Source: an uncultured Alphaproteobacteria bacterium
GTDB taxonomy: Bacteria > Pseudomonadota > Alphaproteobacteria > UBA7887
Assembly: GCA_902562525.1 (NCBI GenBank)
Contig: CACETT010000007.1
Coordinates: 1-44,039, forward strand
Reading direction: 5' to 3'
Length of the DNA stretch: 44,039 nucleotides
In this document: positions 8,479 to 18,261 of the stretch, in pieces
How positions within the stretch are numbered: the stretch's first letter is position 1
Layout of the letters: each line of letters opens with the position of its first letter
Translations under genes and position numbers: made by a program
Notes under the pieces: model-generated
The model's database searches: none
Told to the model about the DNA's origin: nothing
What the model saw: the letters and a program-made list of their open reading frames with translations, nothing else

Positions 8479-9240
8479 ATGAGGATACTGCTGGCGAATG
8501 ATGACGGTTTTGGGGCTCCAGGCCTGAAGTGCCTTGAAACTATTGCCCGCACCATAAGCAGCGATATTTGGATAGTGGCACCAGATTCAGATAAAAGTGG
8601 GGCTTCACATTCTTTATCGTTGGATGTTCCTTTACGCTATAGCCAGCTAGCTGATCAGATGTTCTCTGTTGCGGGGACGCCCACGGATTGTGTGCTCCTA
8701 GCTCTTTTGGAATTGATTCCTCCGCCTAAACCAGACCTTATTTTGGCGGGTATCAATGCTGGTGCTAATCTTGGTGATGATGTAACTTATTCCGGGACGG
8801 TGGCGGCAGCGATGGAGGGATCTTTGCATAAGATTCCTGCTATTGCACTAAGCCAAAACATGCTCAAATCGGCACCACTTAATTGGCAGCCTGCAGAACA
8901 GTATGGAGCTATGGTCATTAAGCGATTGCTTTCTTTGGGTTGGCCTCTTCATGTGATTATTAATGTGAATTTCCCCTCGACCTCACAAAGTGGTGTAAAA
9001 GGTATTACCCTCTGCCACCAAGGAAAAGGTAAGCCCGGCTCCAAGATAACTCGGCGCCTCGATCCAAAGGGAAGGGAGTACTGTTGGATTGATTCAGTCC
9101 GGTCTTGCGAGGAAGTGTCTGAAGATTCGGATCGATTTGCCATCGAGAACGGATTTATATCCCTCACCCCCCTAAGGTTGAATTTGACTGATGAAAAAGT
9201 TCTGGCAGCTCTTTCACGGGAAGTAGATTCGGTTATTTAG
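8479..9240 (+). CDS. surE: 5'/3'-nucleotidase SurE
   Basis: This 253-residue protein is SurE, a metal-dependent phosphatase acting on nucleoside monophosphates and linked to stationary-phase survival. The opening MRILLANDDGFGAPGL carries the catalytic Asp pair. The segments VAPDSDKSGASHSLSL and LAGINAGANLGDDVTYSGTV carry the conserved Ser and Asn metal and phosphate ligands. It starts 7 bases after serS and ends 5 bases before pcm. The surE-pcm pairing is an old conserved arrangement. Confidence 0.96.
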   Translation: MRILLANDDGFGAPGLKCLETIARTISSDIWIVAPDSDKSGASHSLSLDVPLRYSQLADQMFSVAGTPTDCVLLALLELIPPPKPDLILAGINAGANLGDDVTYSGTVAAAMEGSLHKIPAIALSQNMLKSAPLNWQPAEQYGAMVIKRLLSLGWPLHVIINVNFPSTSQSGVKGITLCHQGKGKPGSKITRRLDPKGREYCWIDSVRSCEEVSEDSDRFAIENGFISLTPLRLNLTDEKVLAALSREVDSVI

Positions 9241-9245
9241 TCAAG

Positions 9246-9878
9246 ATGAGCAAGATAACGGATACGGCGCGTCTACTTTTAAGCATCCGAAAGGAAGGCA
9301 TAACCGACCAGAAAATTTTGTCTGCCTTCGAGGCTATTCCTCGACATCTATTCGTACCTAAAGTATTTAGCGACCAGGCTTACGATGATATCCCGGTGCC
9401 CATAGCGTGTGATCAAACAGTTAGTCAACCTAGCTTGGTCGCCTTTATGATTAATGCATTAGAGGTTGGTGAACGGATGAAGGTGTTAGAGATTGGCACT
9501 GGGTCTGGTTATCAGACTGCGGTCCTTTCACTTCTGTGTCGTCGTATTTATTCAATCGAGCGCCATCGTCTACTTGAGCTCGATGCTGTTAAAAGGTTTA
9601 CTGCTCTGGACCTAGCGAACATCAGTTCTACCACCGGTGATGGATGGCTTGGATGGCCTAAACAAGCCCCTTTTAGTCGTATCATAGTGTCTGCTGCCGT
9701 GGCTCAAGTGCCTCAAATTCTTCTTGATCACATGGCAGATGGAGGGATTATGGTTATACCTATCGGTGAGACTGGAAAAGACCAGGTTTTATATCGTTTT
9801 AGGAAGTGTGGAAATGAATTTGAACAGGAACGGTTGATTCAGGTGCATTTCCTACCGTTGGTTTTAGGTCTACCATAA
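9246..9878 (+). CDS. pcm: Protein-L-isoaspartate O-methyltransferase
   Basis: This 210-residue SAM-dependent methyltransferase repairs isoaspartyl residues in aged proteins. Visible motifs are the N-terminal IPRHLFVP, the DQTVSQPSLVAFM segment that is diagnostic of PCMT, and motif I LEIGTGSGYQTAVLS for SAM binding, followed by YSIERH. The C-terminal part has GGIMVIPIGE. Length matches the family. It is tightly packed after surE, so the two are probably co-transcribed. Confidence 0.95.
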   Translation: MSKITDTARLLLSIRKEGITDQKILSAFEAIPRHLFVPKVFSDQAYDDIPVPIACDQTVSQPSLVAFMINALEVGERMKVLEIGTGSGYQTAVLSLLCRRIYSIERHRLLELDAVKRFTALDLANISSTTGDGWLGWPKQAPFSRIIVSAAVAQVPQILLDHMADGGIMVIPIGETGKDQVLYRFRKCGNEFEQERLIQVHFLPLVLGLP

Positions 9879-9925
9879 GGGGCAAGGAAGCTCTAGTTAC
9901 TTGCATAGAAATAGGTTTGTGCACA

Positions 9926-10771
9926 ATGAAGGTGCCGCGTTGGTTTTTTTTGGTGTGGTTTTTGATTGTTCCCATGCTCTCCGCATGTTGGAAGCCCCCA
10001 ACAATAATCACTTATGTCCCTTTGCCGGAAAATTTAGGATCGCATCAACTCAATGATATTCGGCCTTTGCGTCCCATGGAGGAAAATTACGTTGTTAGAA
10101 GCGGCGATACTGTCTACGGAATTGCGAAGTGTTTGCAAGTGGGGCTAGTTGATTTGGTCGCTCTCAATAGTCTCGAACCTCCCTATACGATCTGGGTGGG
10201 ACAAATTGTGCTGATCCCAGAGGGGGCTGATTTCCGTCGATGTGAGGAGCAACAAAAATTAGTGGTGGATGGTACTGTCGGCAGTACGCCTGCTCAGGAA
10301 GTCCTAGATCTTAATCAGAGTTTGATAGTTTCCCCACCTGCTGTGGCTCAGGAGGAGTTTTCTGTTTTACCACAAGTTCCTCCGAGAGCCGGAAAGAAAT
10401 TTCTTTGGCCAGTTAATGGTAAAGTGATTTCCGATTTTGGTCCGAAGCCTGGAAAACTTCGAAACGACGGAATAAATATAGCAGCCCCGCTTGGAACGGT
10501 AGTTCGTGCGGCTGAAAATGGGGTGGTTGCATATGCCGGTAATGAGCTCCGGGGTTACGGCAAAATGCTGTTAATTAGGCATAAGGGCGGCTGGATAACT
10601 GCGTATGCCCATAACCACGAACTGTTGGTTAAACAGGGCAGAATTGTATCGAGAGGTGAGGCTATAGCTCGGGTTGGACAAACTGGAGGGGTAGATCGTC
10701 CTCAAACCCATTTTGAAATCCGGCGCGGCGAGAAGGCAATCAACCCAAATGAACATTTAAGTTGGGAATAG
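9926..10771 (+). CDS. LysM/degenerate LytM (M23-like) lipoprotein, NlpD/EnvC-like amidase activator
   Basis: This 281-residue protein has a lipoprotein signal (LSAC lipobox, Cys21), a LysM peptidoglycan-binding domain (about 55-99, VVRSGDTVYGIAKCL) and a C-terminal LytM/M23 fold (about 160-275). In active M23 peptidases zinc is bound by HxxxD and HxH motifs. Here the first motif reads N180-x3-N184 and the HxH reads Q260-T-H262, so most ligands are missing, as in E. coli NlpD. It is therefore more likely an activator of cell-wall amidases at division than an endopeptidase. ATG 9926 was chosen over TTG 9917 because it gives a clean lipoprotein signal. Confidence 0.85.
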   Translation: MKVPRWFFLVWFLIVPMLSACWKPPTIITYVPLPENLGSHQLNDIRPLRPMEENYVVRSGDTVYGIAKCLQVGLVDLVALNSLEPPYTIWVGQIVLIPEGADFRRCEEQQKLVVDGTVGSTPAQEVLDLNQSLIVSPPAVAQEEFSVLPQVPPRAGKKFLWPVNGKVISDFGPKPGKLRNDGINIAAPLGTVVRAAENGVVAYAGNELRGYGKMLLIRHKGGWITAYAHNHELLVKQGRIVSRGEAIARVGQTGGVDRPQTHFEIRRGEKAINPNEHLSWE

Positions 10772-10790
10772 GTCTCAGCTAATTTTTGCC

Positions 10791-11648
10791 TCATAAAATT
10801 TTCCCCATTCGTCCAGCCAGATCCTGGACGTACTGCCAGGCAACCCTTCCAGAACGGTTCCCTCTAGTCATCGACCATTCAATAGACTCAGATTTTAGGG
10901 TCTTTTTGTCGCTATCTAACCCGTAAAACTTGGCATAGCTTTCTACCATTTCCAAAAAAGTGTTTTGGTCGCAAGCGTGGAACCCTAGCCAAATTCCGAA
11001 GCGGTCGGAAAGCGAGATTTTGTCATCGATTATGTCAGAGGGATTAATGGAATTTCCCGCTTCTTCCTCAATAGACTCACGTGACATCATGTGTCGTCTG
11101 TTGGAGGTAGCATAAAATATAACGTTGGCCGGTCTTCCCTCAATCCCACCCTCAAGTACGGCCTTGAGGGCTTTGTAATCGGTTTCACCTGCATCAAAGG
11201 AGAGATCGTCACAGAAAACTACAAATTGCTTTGGGTAGGTTCGGAGGAGATTAAGTAAGATGGGGAGCGAAGCAATATCTTCCCGGTGAATTTCGACGAG
11301 TGCTATTGTATTGGGAATTTGATCAGCCACCTGTTTATGTACCGCTTTGATAAGTGAACTTTTACCCATCCCTCTGGCACCCCATAAAAGTGCATTGTTG
11401 GCTGGCAAGCCTCGTCCGAAACGCTCTGTATTTTCGAGTAATATCTTTTTTGAATGCTCGATGCCGCAAAGGAGAGATAAATCAACCCGGTTCACGTTTG
11501 GTACTAGTTTCAACGAGGAGTAGTTGGCATTCCATATGAAGGCATCACCTTTGTCAGGGGTCAGTGGAGCACTTGTTTCAGGAGACAATCTCTCCAGTGC
11601 ATCCGCTATTCGCCTTAGTTCTTCTCTAATTTCTTGATCAATAGTCAT
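10791..11648 (-). CDS. DUF815-family ATP-binding protein (AAA+-like)
   Basis: This 285-residue cytoplasmic protein has a Walker A loop ALLWGARGMGKSSL (residues 87-99) and a Walker B-like FVVFCDDLSFD about 50 residues later. It also has the segment YATSNRRHMMSRES typical of the DUF815 family. The family is widespread next to yajC-secDF in alphaproteobacteria. Its biochemical role is not established. It converges with the LytM gene (19 bases between stops) and diverges from yajC, so the 150-base gap at 11649-11798 must contain promoters for both directions. Confidence 0.85.
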   Translation of the reverse strand: MTIDQEIREELRRIADALERLSPETSAPLTPDKGDAFIWNANYSSLKLVPNVNRVDLSLLCGIEHSKKILLENTERFGRGLPANNALLWGARGMGKSSLIKAVHKQVADQIPNTIALVEIHREDIASLPILLNLLRTYPKQFVVFCDDLSFDAGETDYKALKAVLEGGIEGRPANVIFYATSNRRHMMSRESIEEEAGNSINPSDIIDDKISLSDRFGIWLGFHACDQNTFLEMVESYAKFYGLDSDKKTLKSESIEWSMTRGNRSGRVAWQYVQDLAGRMGKIL

Positions 11649-11798
11649 TGATTTTCCAGGATTTTTCTCGACGGCGAGACCGTATCATACGGTTGGTTTT
11701 GGTCAACATTTGGGCAGAGAAAATTCTCGTCATTTGCAAACCGCACGGTGAGGGGTATAGTCGCGCAAATTCACACGTTCAAAGGAGTACACAAAGGG

Positions 11799-12167
11799 AT
11801 GTTGATTTCAGCAGCCTATGCGCAAGGGACGGGCTCGGCCGGTGGCGGAGATTTTTTTGTGCAAATCATGCCTTTATTACTTATATTTGTGGTGTTTTAC
11901 TTCTTGCTGATTCGACCCCAGCAAAAGAAGATGAAGGCTCATAGGGATATGGTGGGAGGTCTTCAGCGGGGAGATAAGGTCATTACAGGGGGAGGGTTGT
12001 TTGCGACAGTTTCGAAGGTAGAAGAGGATGTCTTGGTGTTAGAGATTGCTGATGGCGTGAGAGTTAAGGCGGCAAGGAACACCATAACTGAGGTAAATGC
12101 AAAACCAGTTCCCCGCAAGGATAATGATTCCAAAGAATCGGCGCCTGACGGAAATAATAATAATTAA
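11799..12167 (+). CDS. yajC: Sec translocon accessory subunit YajC
   Basis: This 122-residue protein has one membrane helix (about 22-40, MPLLLIFVVFYFLLIRPQQK) with the diagnostic FLLIRPQQKK junction. The soluble YajC domain follows, containing GDKVITGGGLFATV. It associates with SecDF at the SecYEG channel. The open frame extends to 11748, but ATG 11799 lies about 11 bases after AAAGGAG and gives the family N-terminus (MLISAAYAQ). It leads the yajC-secD-secF operon. Confidence 0.95.
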   Translation: MLISAAYAQGTGSAGGGDFFVQIMPLLLIFVVFYFLLIRPQQKKMKAHRDMVGGLQRGDKVITGGGLFATVSKVEEDVLVLEIADGVRVKAARNTITEVNAKPVPRKDNDSKESAPDGNNNN

Positions 12168-12201
12168 CGAATTATTAGCAAATCTTTGGGTAAAATAAAA
12201 C

Positions 12202-13779
12202 ATGCTGACTTTTGAACGTTGGAAAATAGTCTTGGTTCTATGTGTGGTCGCGTTGGGTATTTGCTATTCAGTTCCCAATTTTTTTCCGCAAAAGGCCACT
12301 GGGACAGTCCCGGGTTGGTTTCCGCATAAACAAATCAATTTGGGTTTAGATCTGCAAGGGGGATCTCATCTTCTGCTTGAAGTTGATATAGGTGTGGTTC
12401 TTGAGGAACAGCTCGAGACCTTGGTGGATGAAGTTCGCATAAAATTGCGCGGCGAGAGCATAGGATATACGGGCCTTGGTAGAAACGGGGAGACGGTGCT
12501 ACTTACTATTGCAGATACGTCAGAGTTAGATAGGGTTCGGAACATACTGGAGAGTATAAGTGAAGAAGTATCGGTTGCAGCCGAGGCAGGTGGGGTTCTG
12601 GCCCTTGAGCTTACAGAAACTGCCCGTCGAGAAAGAGCCATAGCAACCCTTAGTCAGTCAATAGAAATAGTTCGGCGTCGTGTTGACGAAACGGGGACAA
12701 GCGAACCCAGTATCCAAAGGCAGGGGGATGATAGGATTTTGGTCCAACTTCCAGGCTTAGATGACCCCGAAAGGGTTAAGCGTTTACTTGGAAAGACTGC
12801 CAAACTAAATTTTCGAATGGTAGATGAGGCGACGCCTGCAGCGGACGCTTTGCAAGGGCAAATCCCCTCTGGGTCCGAGTTGCTGTATGACGTAGACCGT
12901 ACAACTGGTGGTGGAGAGCCCCGTCCCATCGTGGTGCGAAAGCGTGTGTCCGTGAGCGGAGATAATCTGGTTGATGCTCAGCCCACTTTTCAGGACAACC
13001 AACCTGTGGTTTCACTTCGCTTTGACGCAGTTGGTGCCCGCAAGTTTGGCTCCTTGACTAGGGATAATGTTGGTAAACGGTTTGCTATTGTCCTAGACGG
13101 TGCGGTAATTAGTGCCCCGGTGATTCGCGAGGCTATACCAGGTGGCAGTGGTATCATATCAGGTAATTTTACTACGGAGACGGCACAAGACTTGGCACTG
13201 CTTTTGCGTGCAGGTGCGTTGCCTGCGCCCCTTACAATACTTGAAGAGCGCACAGTTGGTCCCAGCTTAGGTGCGGATTCAGTAGCTGCGGGAAAAGTGG
13301 CCTCCGTCGTAGGAATGATTTTAGTCATTAGTTATATTATTATTTCCTATGGACTATTTGGTCTCGCAGCAGTGTTGGCTTTGGCCGTTAACATGGCTCT
13401 AATTATCGGGGCCCTTTCCATCTTACAAGCTACATTAACCTTACCCGGAATAGCTGGTATCGTGTTGACTATTGGAATGGCTGTGGACGCCAATGTACTA
13501 ATTTTTGAGCGAATTCGGGAAGAGGTGCGCAATGGCCGTTCGCCGTTTTCATCCGTTGATATAGGATTTAGGCAAGCATTTCGGACAATTGTTGATGCTA
13601 ATGTGACAACTTTGATAGCTGCTGTTCTTCTGTTTCAATTTGGTTCTGGGCCTGTCAAAGGGTTTTCTGTGACCCTCGCAATTGGAATCATGACTTCTAT
13701 GTTTACGGCCATTATGTTTACTAGAATGTTGATTGTGCTTTGGTTACATCGCGTCAAACCTCAAACCATACCTATATAA
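12202..13779 (+). CDS. secD: Protein translocase subunit SecD
   Basis: This 525-residue RND-family membrane protein works with SecF to pull exported proteins across the inner membrane using the proton gradient. The N-terminal helix is followed by INLGLDLQGGSHLLLEVD (conserved GLDLQGG motif), a large periplasmic P1 domain, and a C-terminal membrane domain with GIVLTIGMAVDANVLIFERI (the D-A-N-V motif). Length fits the shorter alphaproteobacterial SecD form. It is 34 bases after yajC and 9 bases before secF. Confidence 0.97.
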   Translation: MLTFERWKIVLVLCVVALGICYSVPNFFPQKATGTVPGWFPHKQINLGLDLQGGSHLLLEVDIGVVLEEQLETLVDEVRIKLRGESIGYTGLGRNGETVLLTIADTSELDRVRNILESISEEVSVAAEAGGVLALELTETARRERAIATLSQSIEIVRRRVDETGTSEPSIQRQGDDRILVQLPGLDDPERVKRLLGKTAKLNFRMVDEATPAADALQGQIPSGSELLYDVDRTTGGGEPRPIVVRKRVSVSGDNLVDAQPTFQDNQPVVSLRFDAVGARKFGSLTRDNVGKRFAIVLDGAVISAPVIREAIPGGSGIISGNFTTETAQDLALLLRAGALPAPLTILEERTVGPSLGADSVAAGKVASVVGMILVISYIIISYGLFGLAAVLALAVNMALIIGALSILQATLTLPGIAGIVLTIGMAVDANVLIFERIREEVRNGRSPFSSVDIGFRQAFRTIVDANVTTLIAAVLLFQFGSGPVKGFSVTLAIGIMTSMFTAIMFTRMLIVLWLHRVKPQTIPI

Positions 13780-13788
13780 GTATTTGAA

Positions 13789-14739
13789 ATGCGCTATTTT
13801 CGCTTTGTTCCTGACCAGACCAATATCCAGTTCATGCGTGGTCGCCATGTAGCTTTTTTTATCTCATTGATATTAATCATAGGGTCTGTCGTAGCGTTTG
13901 CAGTGAAGGGTTTGAATTATGGAATAGATTTTAGGGGAGGTATTCTTATTGAGGTGAAGACACCTTTGGGAACTTCTGTCGCCGAAATGAGGGATAGTCT
14001 AGGGACTTTAGGATTAGGTGAGGTGAGCTTACAAGAATTTGGCGCGCCAGACGATATCCTGATCCGTATTGAACGCCAGGAAGGTGGGGAGGAGGCGCAA
14101 TTAGAGGCCGTGAGCGTTGTTAAAGAGCAGCTTTCTGAGAATTTTGGGTCTAATTTAGATTATAGGAGAACTGAGTTTGTTGGCCCTAAGGTTGGTGCTG
14201 AGCTAATCTCTGCAGGCATAAAGGCAGTTGTATCGGCACTACTAGCTATGATGGTTTATATTTGGTTCCGTTTTGAGTGGCAGTTTAGTCTCGGAGCGGT
14301 CGCGGCGTTGCTCCACGATGTAACTCTAACCATAGGTATGTTTGCTATTTCCGGCCTGGAATTTAACTTAGCAACTGTGGCGGCAATATTACTGATTGTT
14401 GGTTATTCATTAAACGATACAGTGGTTGTGTACGATAGGGTGCGGGAAAATCTGAGAAAGTATAAGAAACTCGTTTTAGTGGATGTATTAAATCGAAGTA
14501 TTAATGACACCTTAACCCGAACCTTAATGACTTCGATAACCACTATGTTAGCGCTTCTGGCCTTGTATACTTTGGGCGGGGCTGTAATTGCTGATTTCAG
14601 TATCGCTTTAATATGGGGTGTTTTGGTTGGGACTTATTCTTCCATATTTATTGCTGCACCCCTTCTTATAAAGTTGCGCCTACGGTCTTCCCCCGAAACA
14701 CCTAAAGAAGATGTCGATAAGCTTGGCGATTTGTCATAA
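13789..14739 (+). CDS. secF: Protein translocase subunit SecF
   Basis: This 316-residue partner of SecD has the conserved GLNYGIDFRGGILIEV segment near residue 40 and a six-helix membrane domain with ILLIVGYSLNDTVVVYDRVR, the SecF equivalent of the proton-path motif. The separate secD and secF arrangement is normal for proteobacteria. It is followed almost immediately by the DUF498 gene, which often closes this operon. Confidence 0.97.
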   Translation: MRYFRFVPDQTNIQFMRGRHVAFFISLILIIGSVVAFAVKGLNYGIDFRGGILIEVKTPLGTSVAEMRDSLGTLGLGEVSLQEFGAPDDILIRIERQEGGEEAQLEAVSVVKEQLSENFGSNLDYRRTEFVGPKVGAELISAGIKAVVSALLAMMVYIWFRFEWQFSLGAVAALLHDVTLTIGMFAISGLEFNLATVAAILLIVGYSLNDTVVVYDRVRENLRKYKKLVLVDVLNRSINDTLTRTLMTSITTMLALLALYTLGGAVIADFSIALIWGVLVGTYSSIFIAAPLLIKLRLRSSPETPKEDVDKLGDLS

Positions 14740-14751
14740 AACTTGGCTGCA

Positions 14752-15126
14752 ATGGAATTAGTGAGTTCGCCGGCCTCGGAGCAAGCCCTTGTCCAATCCT
14801 ATGGGCCAGGCCAATTCAAGATAGGAGAGCAGGTGTATCCACGCTCGATATTGTTGTTCTCAGGCGGTGTTTTTCAACTGGATGTCGAAAGCATCGATCA
14901 GCTTAATGAGACTGTCTTGGAAAGAGTTTTCCTGGCCAATCCTAAGTTGGATATTTTGTTATTAGGCTATGGATTAAGTAAGGGGCAGGTGGATTGCCAA
15001 TTGAGTAATGCTTTGCGCAATGCTGCTATAGGGTTTGATATAATGAATACTGGGGCGGCGTGCCGGACCTATAACGTGCTGGCTTTGGAAGAGAGACGTG
15101 TCGCGGCAGTTTTGATACCGCTGTAA
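14752..15126 (+). CDS. Mth938-like (DUF498) domain protein
   Basis: This 124-residue soluble protein matches the Mth938/DUF498 family, known in mitochondria as NDUFAF3, a complex I assembly factor. Visible hallmarks are the central segment NPKLDILLLGYGLSK and the later GAACRTYNVLALEERRVAAV, where members carry a conserved TYN-L-EGR/EER-VAAAL pattern. Location directly after secF is typical of alphaproteobacteria. The start is uncertain: an in-frame TTG at 14743 is only 3 bases after the secF stop, and neither start has a clear Shine-Dalgarno. Confidence 0.88.
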   Translation: MELVSSPASEQALVQSYGPGQFKIGEQVYPRSILLFSGGVFQLDVESIDQLNETVLERVFLANPKLDILLLGYGLSKGQVDCQLSNALRNAAIGFDIMNTGAACRTYNVLALEERRVAAVLIPL

Positions 15127-15171
15127 AAGGTTGGTATAGCGGCGTCCGTGAGGCTTTTATCTTCCCAGATT

Positions 15172-16566
15172 TTAAATTACCACAGCTGGCTGCGATTTCT
15201 CCTCTATAGCGCTTCTTGAAAGCTTTTGGTCATTTAGCCACTTGTCTAAATCTAGCAGCGCTCTGCGAGTTATTTCTTGTCTTTTCTCTTTACGTGAGAG
15301 TTTCTGGTCTAAGGGCGGGAATAGCCCAAAATTGATATTCATGGGCTGAAACGTTGCCTCTTTACCTCCGCCAGAAATATGGGAAAGGAGCGCGCCCAGA
15401 GCAGTGGTCTGAGGTGGTTTATTTAGTGGTTGCTTCGTTTTCTCAAATCCAAAAAACTGACCTACAAGTAATCCAATCGCTGCACTTTCTACATAGCCCT
15501 CTACGCCAGTGATTTGTCCGGCAAATCTTATTTTATCATGGCTTTTTAATCGTAGTGTCGGGTCAAGCAATCTAGGGGAGTTAATAAACGTATTGCGATG
15601 GATGCCCCCCAGGCGGGCAAAGGAACAATTTTTTAGGCCTGGAATTAATTGGAAAAGGCGTGTCTGTTCGCCATATTTAAGTTTTGTTTGAAAGCCAACG
15701 ATATTATAGAGGGTGCCCAGCGCATTGTCTTGTCGAAGCTGAACAACAGCATAGGGCTTCTCATTTGTGTGAGGATTTGTTAATCCCACAGGTTTCATGG
15801 GGCCAAACCGTAGTGTTTCTGGTCCACGCTCGGCCATGACCTCTATCGGCAAACATGATTCAAAATATGGAGTATCTTTTTCCCACTCATGAAATTCTGT
15901 GCTTTCCGCATGAAGTAATTCATTCACAAAAGTTTCGTACTGGGCCTTATTCAGGGGGCAATTTATGTAGGCATCTGTATCTCCCGAGCTACCAATTTTA
16001 TCATATCTCGACTGAAGCCAGGCTATAGAGAAGTCGATCGTGTCTTTATGAACAATAGGAGCTATTGCATCAAAGAAGGCCAGATTGTCTTCGCCTGTCA
16101 TCGAATGTAAAGACTGAGCAAGGGGTGTGGATGTGAGTGGACCTGTCGCCACTATTACGGCGTCCCACTTGTCCAACGGAATACGGGTAATTTCATGCCG
16201 TTCAACCTCGATTGAGGGTTCTTTTTCGATACACTCTTGGATCATTTCTGAAAACCCTGCACGGTCGACTGCCAGTGCCGACCCCGCAGGAACGCGGTTT
16301 TTGTCAGCGCATTTTAAAACGACGGAATTGGCACGACGCATTTCCTCGTGAAGTAGTCCTACTGCATTATTTGAGGAGTCATCGGATCGAAAGGAGTTAG
16401 AGCAAACTAACTCTGCTAGTAGCTCCGTTTGGTGGGCATTTGTTGATTCCTTTGGTCGCATCTCGTGCAGGATTGCGGGTACCCCAAATCTTGATAACTG
16501 CCAGGCGGCTTCACAGCCTGCTAGACCGCCACCAATGATATTGACTGGAGTATAGTTTGTCTTCAT
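15172..16566 (-). CDS. trmFO: Methylenetetrahydrofolate-tRNA-(uracil-54-C5)-methyltransferase TrmFO
   Basis: This 464-residue flavoprotein makes 5-methyluridine at tRNA position 54 using methylenetetrahydrofolate and FADH2, in place of SAM-dependent TrmA. The N-terminal FAD-binding loop [16 protein letters not shown] (9-24) is followed by LHEMRP and by [12 protein letters not shown] with the conserved Cys55. The segments RAGFS and [15 protein letters not shown] and the C-terminal [17 protein letters not shown] are characteristic of the GidA/TrmFO group, and the length is that of TrmFO rather than MnmG. It converges on the DUF498 gene. Confidence 0.96.
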   Translation of the reverse strand: MKTNYTPVNIIGGGLAGCEAAWQLSRFGVPAILHEMRPKESTNAHQTELLAELVCSNSFRSDDSSNNAVGLLHEEMRRANSVVLKCADKNRVPAGSALAVDRAGFSEMIQECIEKEPSIEVERHEITRIPLDKWDAVIVATGPLTSTPLAQSLHSMTGEDNLAFFDAIAPIVHKDTIDFSIAWLQSRYDKIGSSGDTDAYINCPLNKAQYETFVNELLHAESTEFHEWEKDTPYFESCLPIEVMAERGPETLRFGPMKPVGLTNPHTNEKPYAVVQLRQDNALGTLYNIVGFQTKLKYGEQTRLFQLIPGLKNCSFARLGGIHRNTFINSPRLLDPTLRLKSHDKIRFAGQITGVEGYVESAAIGLLVGQFFGFEKTKQPLNKPPQTTALGALLSHISGGGKEATFQPMNINFGLFPPLDQKLSRKEKRQEITRRALLDLDKWLNDQKLSRSAIEEKSQPAVVI

Positions 16567-16709
16567 AGGATTCTATCCATATGATTTTTTGGTCAACGAA
16601 AAAGGTCTCAGAATATTAGTCCGCAACCCTAAAAAACTCATCATGCTTAATCTATTTTTGAACCCCTTGGCTATCCGTACTTACGCTGAGAAACCTATGC
16701 AGATTAGTT

Positions 16710-17891
16710 TTATAAATTTTGTGGATAGGGTCTTTGCTCGGGGCGATGCCGTATATGCCTAGCCCCGATCTTGTCTATTTTGTCGACACCCAGGAGGCTC
16801 ATATCCCTGTTTAGTTCATCTGATATTATATTCATAGCACGTGATACCCCGGTAAAGCCTCCTGCAGAAAGCCCGTACAGATAAGGTCTTCCCCCCATAC
16901 CACTTTTTGCTCCAAGAGCAATTGCTTTAACAATGTCTGTACCTCTGCGAATGCCACCATCCACTATTATATCGGCTCTGCCCCCAACTGCGTCGACAAT
17001 TTCAGGCAGAACACTCATCGGCGAAGCGGCATGATCGAGTTGCCTGCCTCCGTGGTTTGAAACAATGATGCCAGTTGCTCCAATTTTAACAGCGCGAGCA
17101 GCATCCTGGGCATTTAAAATGCCCTTAATGGCAAAAGGCCCTCCCCATTCTTTTATCATCCATTCTGCATCCTTCCAGGTTACAGAGCGATCAAATTGGC
17201 TATTAATATACTTAGCTCGGGAACCCACCCTCTTGCTGACGGAGCCAAGTTCGCTGGGAAGGTTTGCGAGATTTGGCTGTCCTTTCGATAACATGTGGAA
17301 GAGCCAATTTGGATGGCGAGCGAGATCAAGTACAAGTTTGGGCGTTAATTGTATTGGTGTGGCCATTCCATTGTATAGGTCGCGTTGTCGATTACCGTAT
17401 ACTTGCACGTCAATGGTTAGGCATAGGGCCTGGAAGTTGGCTTCACGGGCCCGTGAAATAAAGCTTTTAACGAGAGAACGATCTTTCCAGACGTATATTT
17501 GGAACCATTTGGGTCCAGTAGTGAGATGGCCAATTTCTTCGATAGATACACTCGAATTGGAGGATAACGAGTAAATTAGGCCGGCTTTCGCTGCTGCTCG
17601 TGCGACCGCCTTTTCGCCCTCGTGATGAAATATTCTACTCATTCCAGTAGGCGATAAAATGAATGGGAACGATACCTTTTGGCCCATCACCTCGGTGGAC
17701 ATATTAATCTTCGATACGTCCGTTAAAGCATCTGGTACCAGAGTGTATTGATCAAAGCTGTACCGATTATGGCGCAGGCTTACTTCATCGTCTGCGCCTC
17801 CGTCTAGGAAGTCAAAAATGGTTTTTGGAAGCCGCTTTTTTGCGGCTTTTCTTAAGTCATCGATATCGTGGCAGTTAGCTAATTTTCTCAA
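16710..17891 (-). CDS. FMN-dependent L-2-hydroxy-acid dehydrogenase (lactate dehydrogenase/glycolate oxidase family)
   Basis: This 393-residue TIM-barrel flavoprotein oxidises an L-2-hydroxy acid, probably lactate, and passes electrons to the respiratory chain or oxygen. Lys256 (FAIKGIL), His280 and Arg283 (SNHGGRQLD) form the catalytic set. The FMN-phosphate segment DGGIRRG (311-317) and the GGRPYLYGL turn are present. The start appears to be TTG 17891 preceded by an AAAGG-like site. The exact substrate cannot be read from sequence. It could be lldD or a glycolate or mandelate-type oxidase. It lies 143 bases upstream of trmFO. Confidence 0.88.
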   Translation of the reverse strand: MRKLANCHDIDDLRKAAKKRLPKTIFDFLDGGADDEVSLRHNRYSFDQYTLVPDALTDVSKINMSTEVMGQKVSFPFILSPTGMSRIFHHEGEKAVARAAAKAGLIYSLSSNSSVSIEEIGHLTTGPKWFQIYVWKDRSLVKSFISRAREANFQALCLTIDVQVYGNRQRDLYNGMATPIQLTPKLVLDLARHPNWLFHMLSKGQPNLANLPSELGSVSKRVGSRAKYINSQFDRSVTWKDAEWMIKEWGGPFAIKGILNAQDAARAVKIGATGIIVSNHGGRQLDHAASPMSVLPEIVDAVGGRADIIVDGGIRRGTDIVKAIALGAKSGMGGRPYLYGLSAGGFTGVSRAMNIISDELNRDMSLLGVDKIDKIGARHIRHRPEQRPYPQNL

Positions 17892-18261
17892 GATTACCTT
17901 TTTGCTCCAGAATATAAGGATTACTGATTCGGCTAACTCGGTTTACAGAGCCTGGGCCGTATAAGGATATGTATGCAATAATACATGATTAAGCTCTGGA
18001 AAAAAGTGCTGAGTGATTTGATATAAGGAGTGCAGCCATTTTTTGCCTCCCTTTGGATGAGTGCAAATTTGTGCGTAAAAAATTAGCTAGGGGTGGCAAA
18101 AAGTCTCGTCTAGAGGTATTATTAGTGCTAACACAGATCAGTGTTTGGCATACCAATGAGGCGGCGTGTAGCGGGCCAAAAGTCAAAATTCCGGACCCTG
18201 ATGGGACGAGAAAGGTTTAGCAAGTTTTGGCCCAGCGCAACCCAATTTCCGATAAGAATTT
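17892..18261 (+). other. 370-base divergent intergenic region (2-hydroxy-acid dehydrogenase / gyrA)
   Basis: This gap must hold promoters for both flanking genes. No RNA gene, long repeat or convincing operator was seen. A plus-strand frame from a TTG in TTGGATGAGTGC (about 18051) to a TAG near 18220 would encode about 55 residues. It has no nearby Shine-Dalgarno and no recognisable motif, so it is not called as a gene. Confidence 0.5.

Noticed and set aside
17829-17850. Terminator-like hairpin AAGCCGC-T6-GCGGCTT followed by T-rich sequence on the plus strand
   Set aside because: It lies inside the N-terminal coding part of the 2-hydroxy-acid dehydrogenase (minus strand), where Lys, Ala and Arg codons create it. 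No plus-strand transcript is expected to end there.
18051-18223. Short plus-strand frame (~55 residues) upstream of gyrA
   Set aside because: It has only a TTG start, no Shine-Dalgarno at proper distance, and no recognisable motif.
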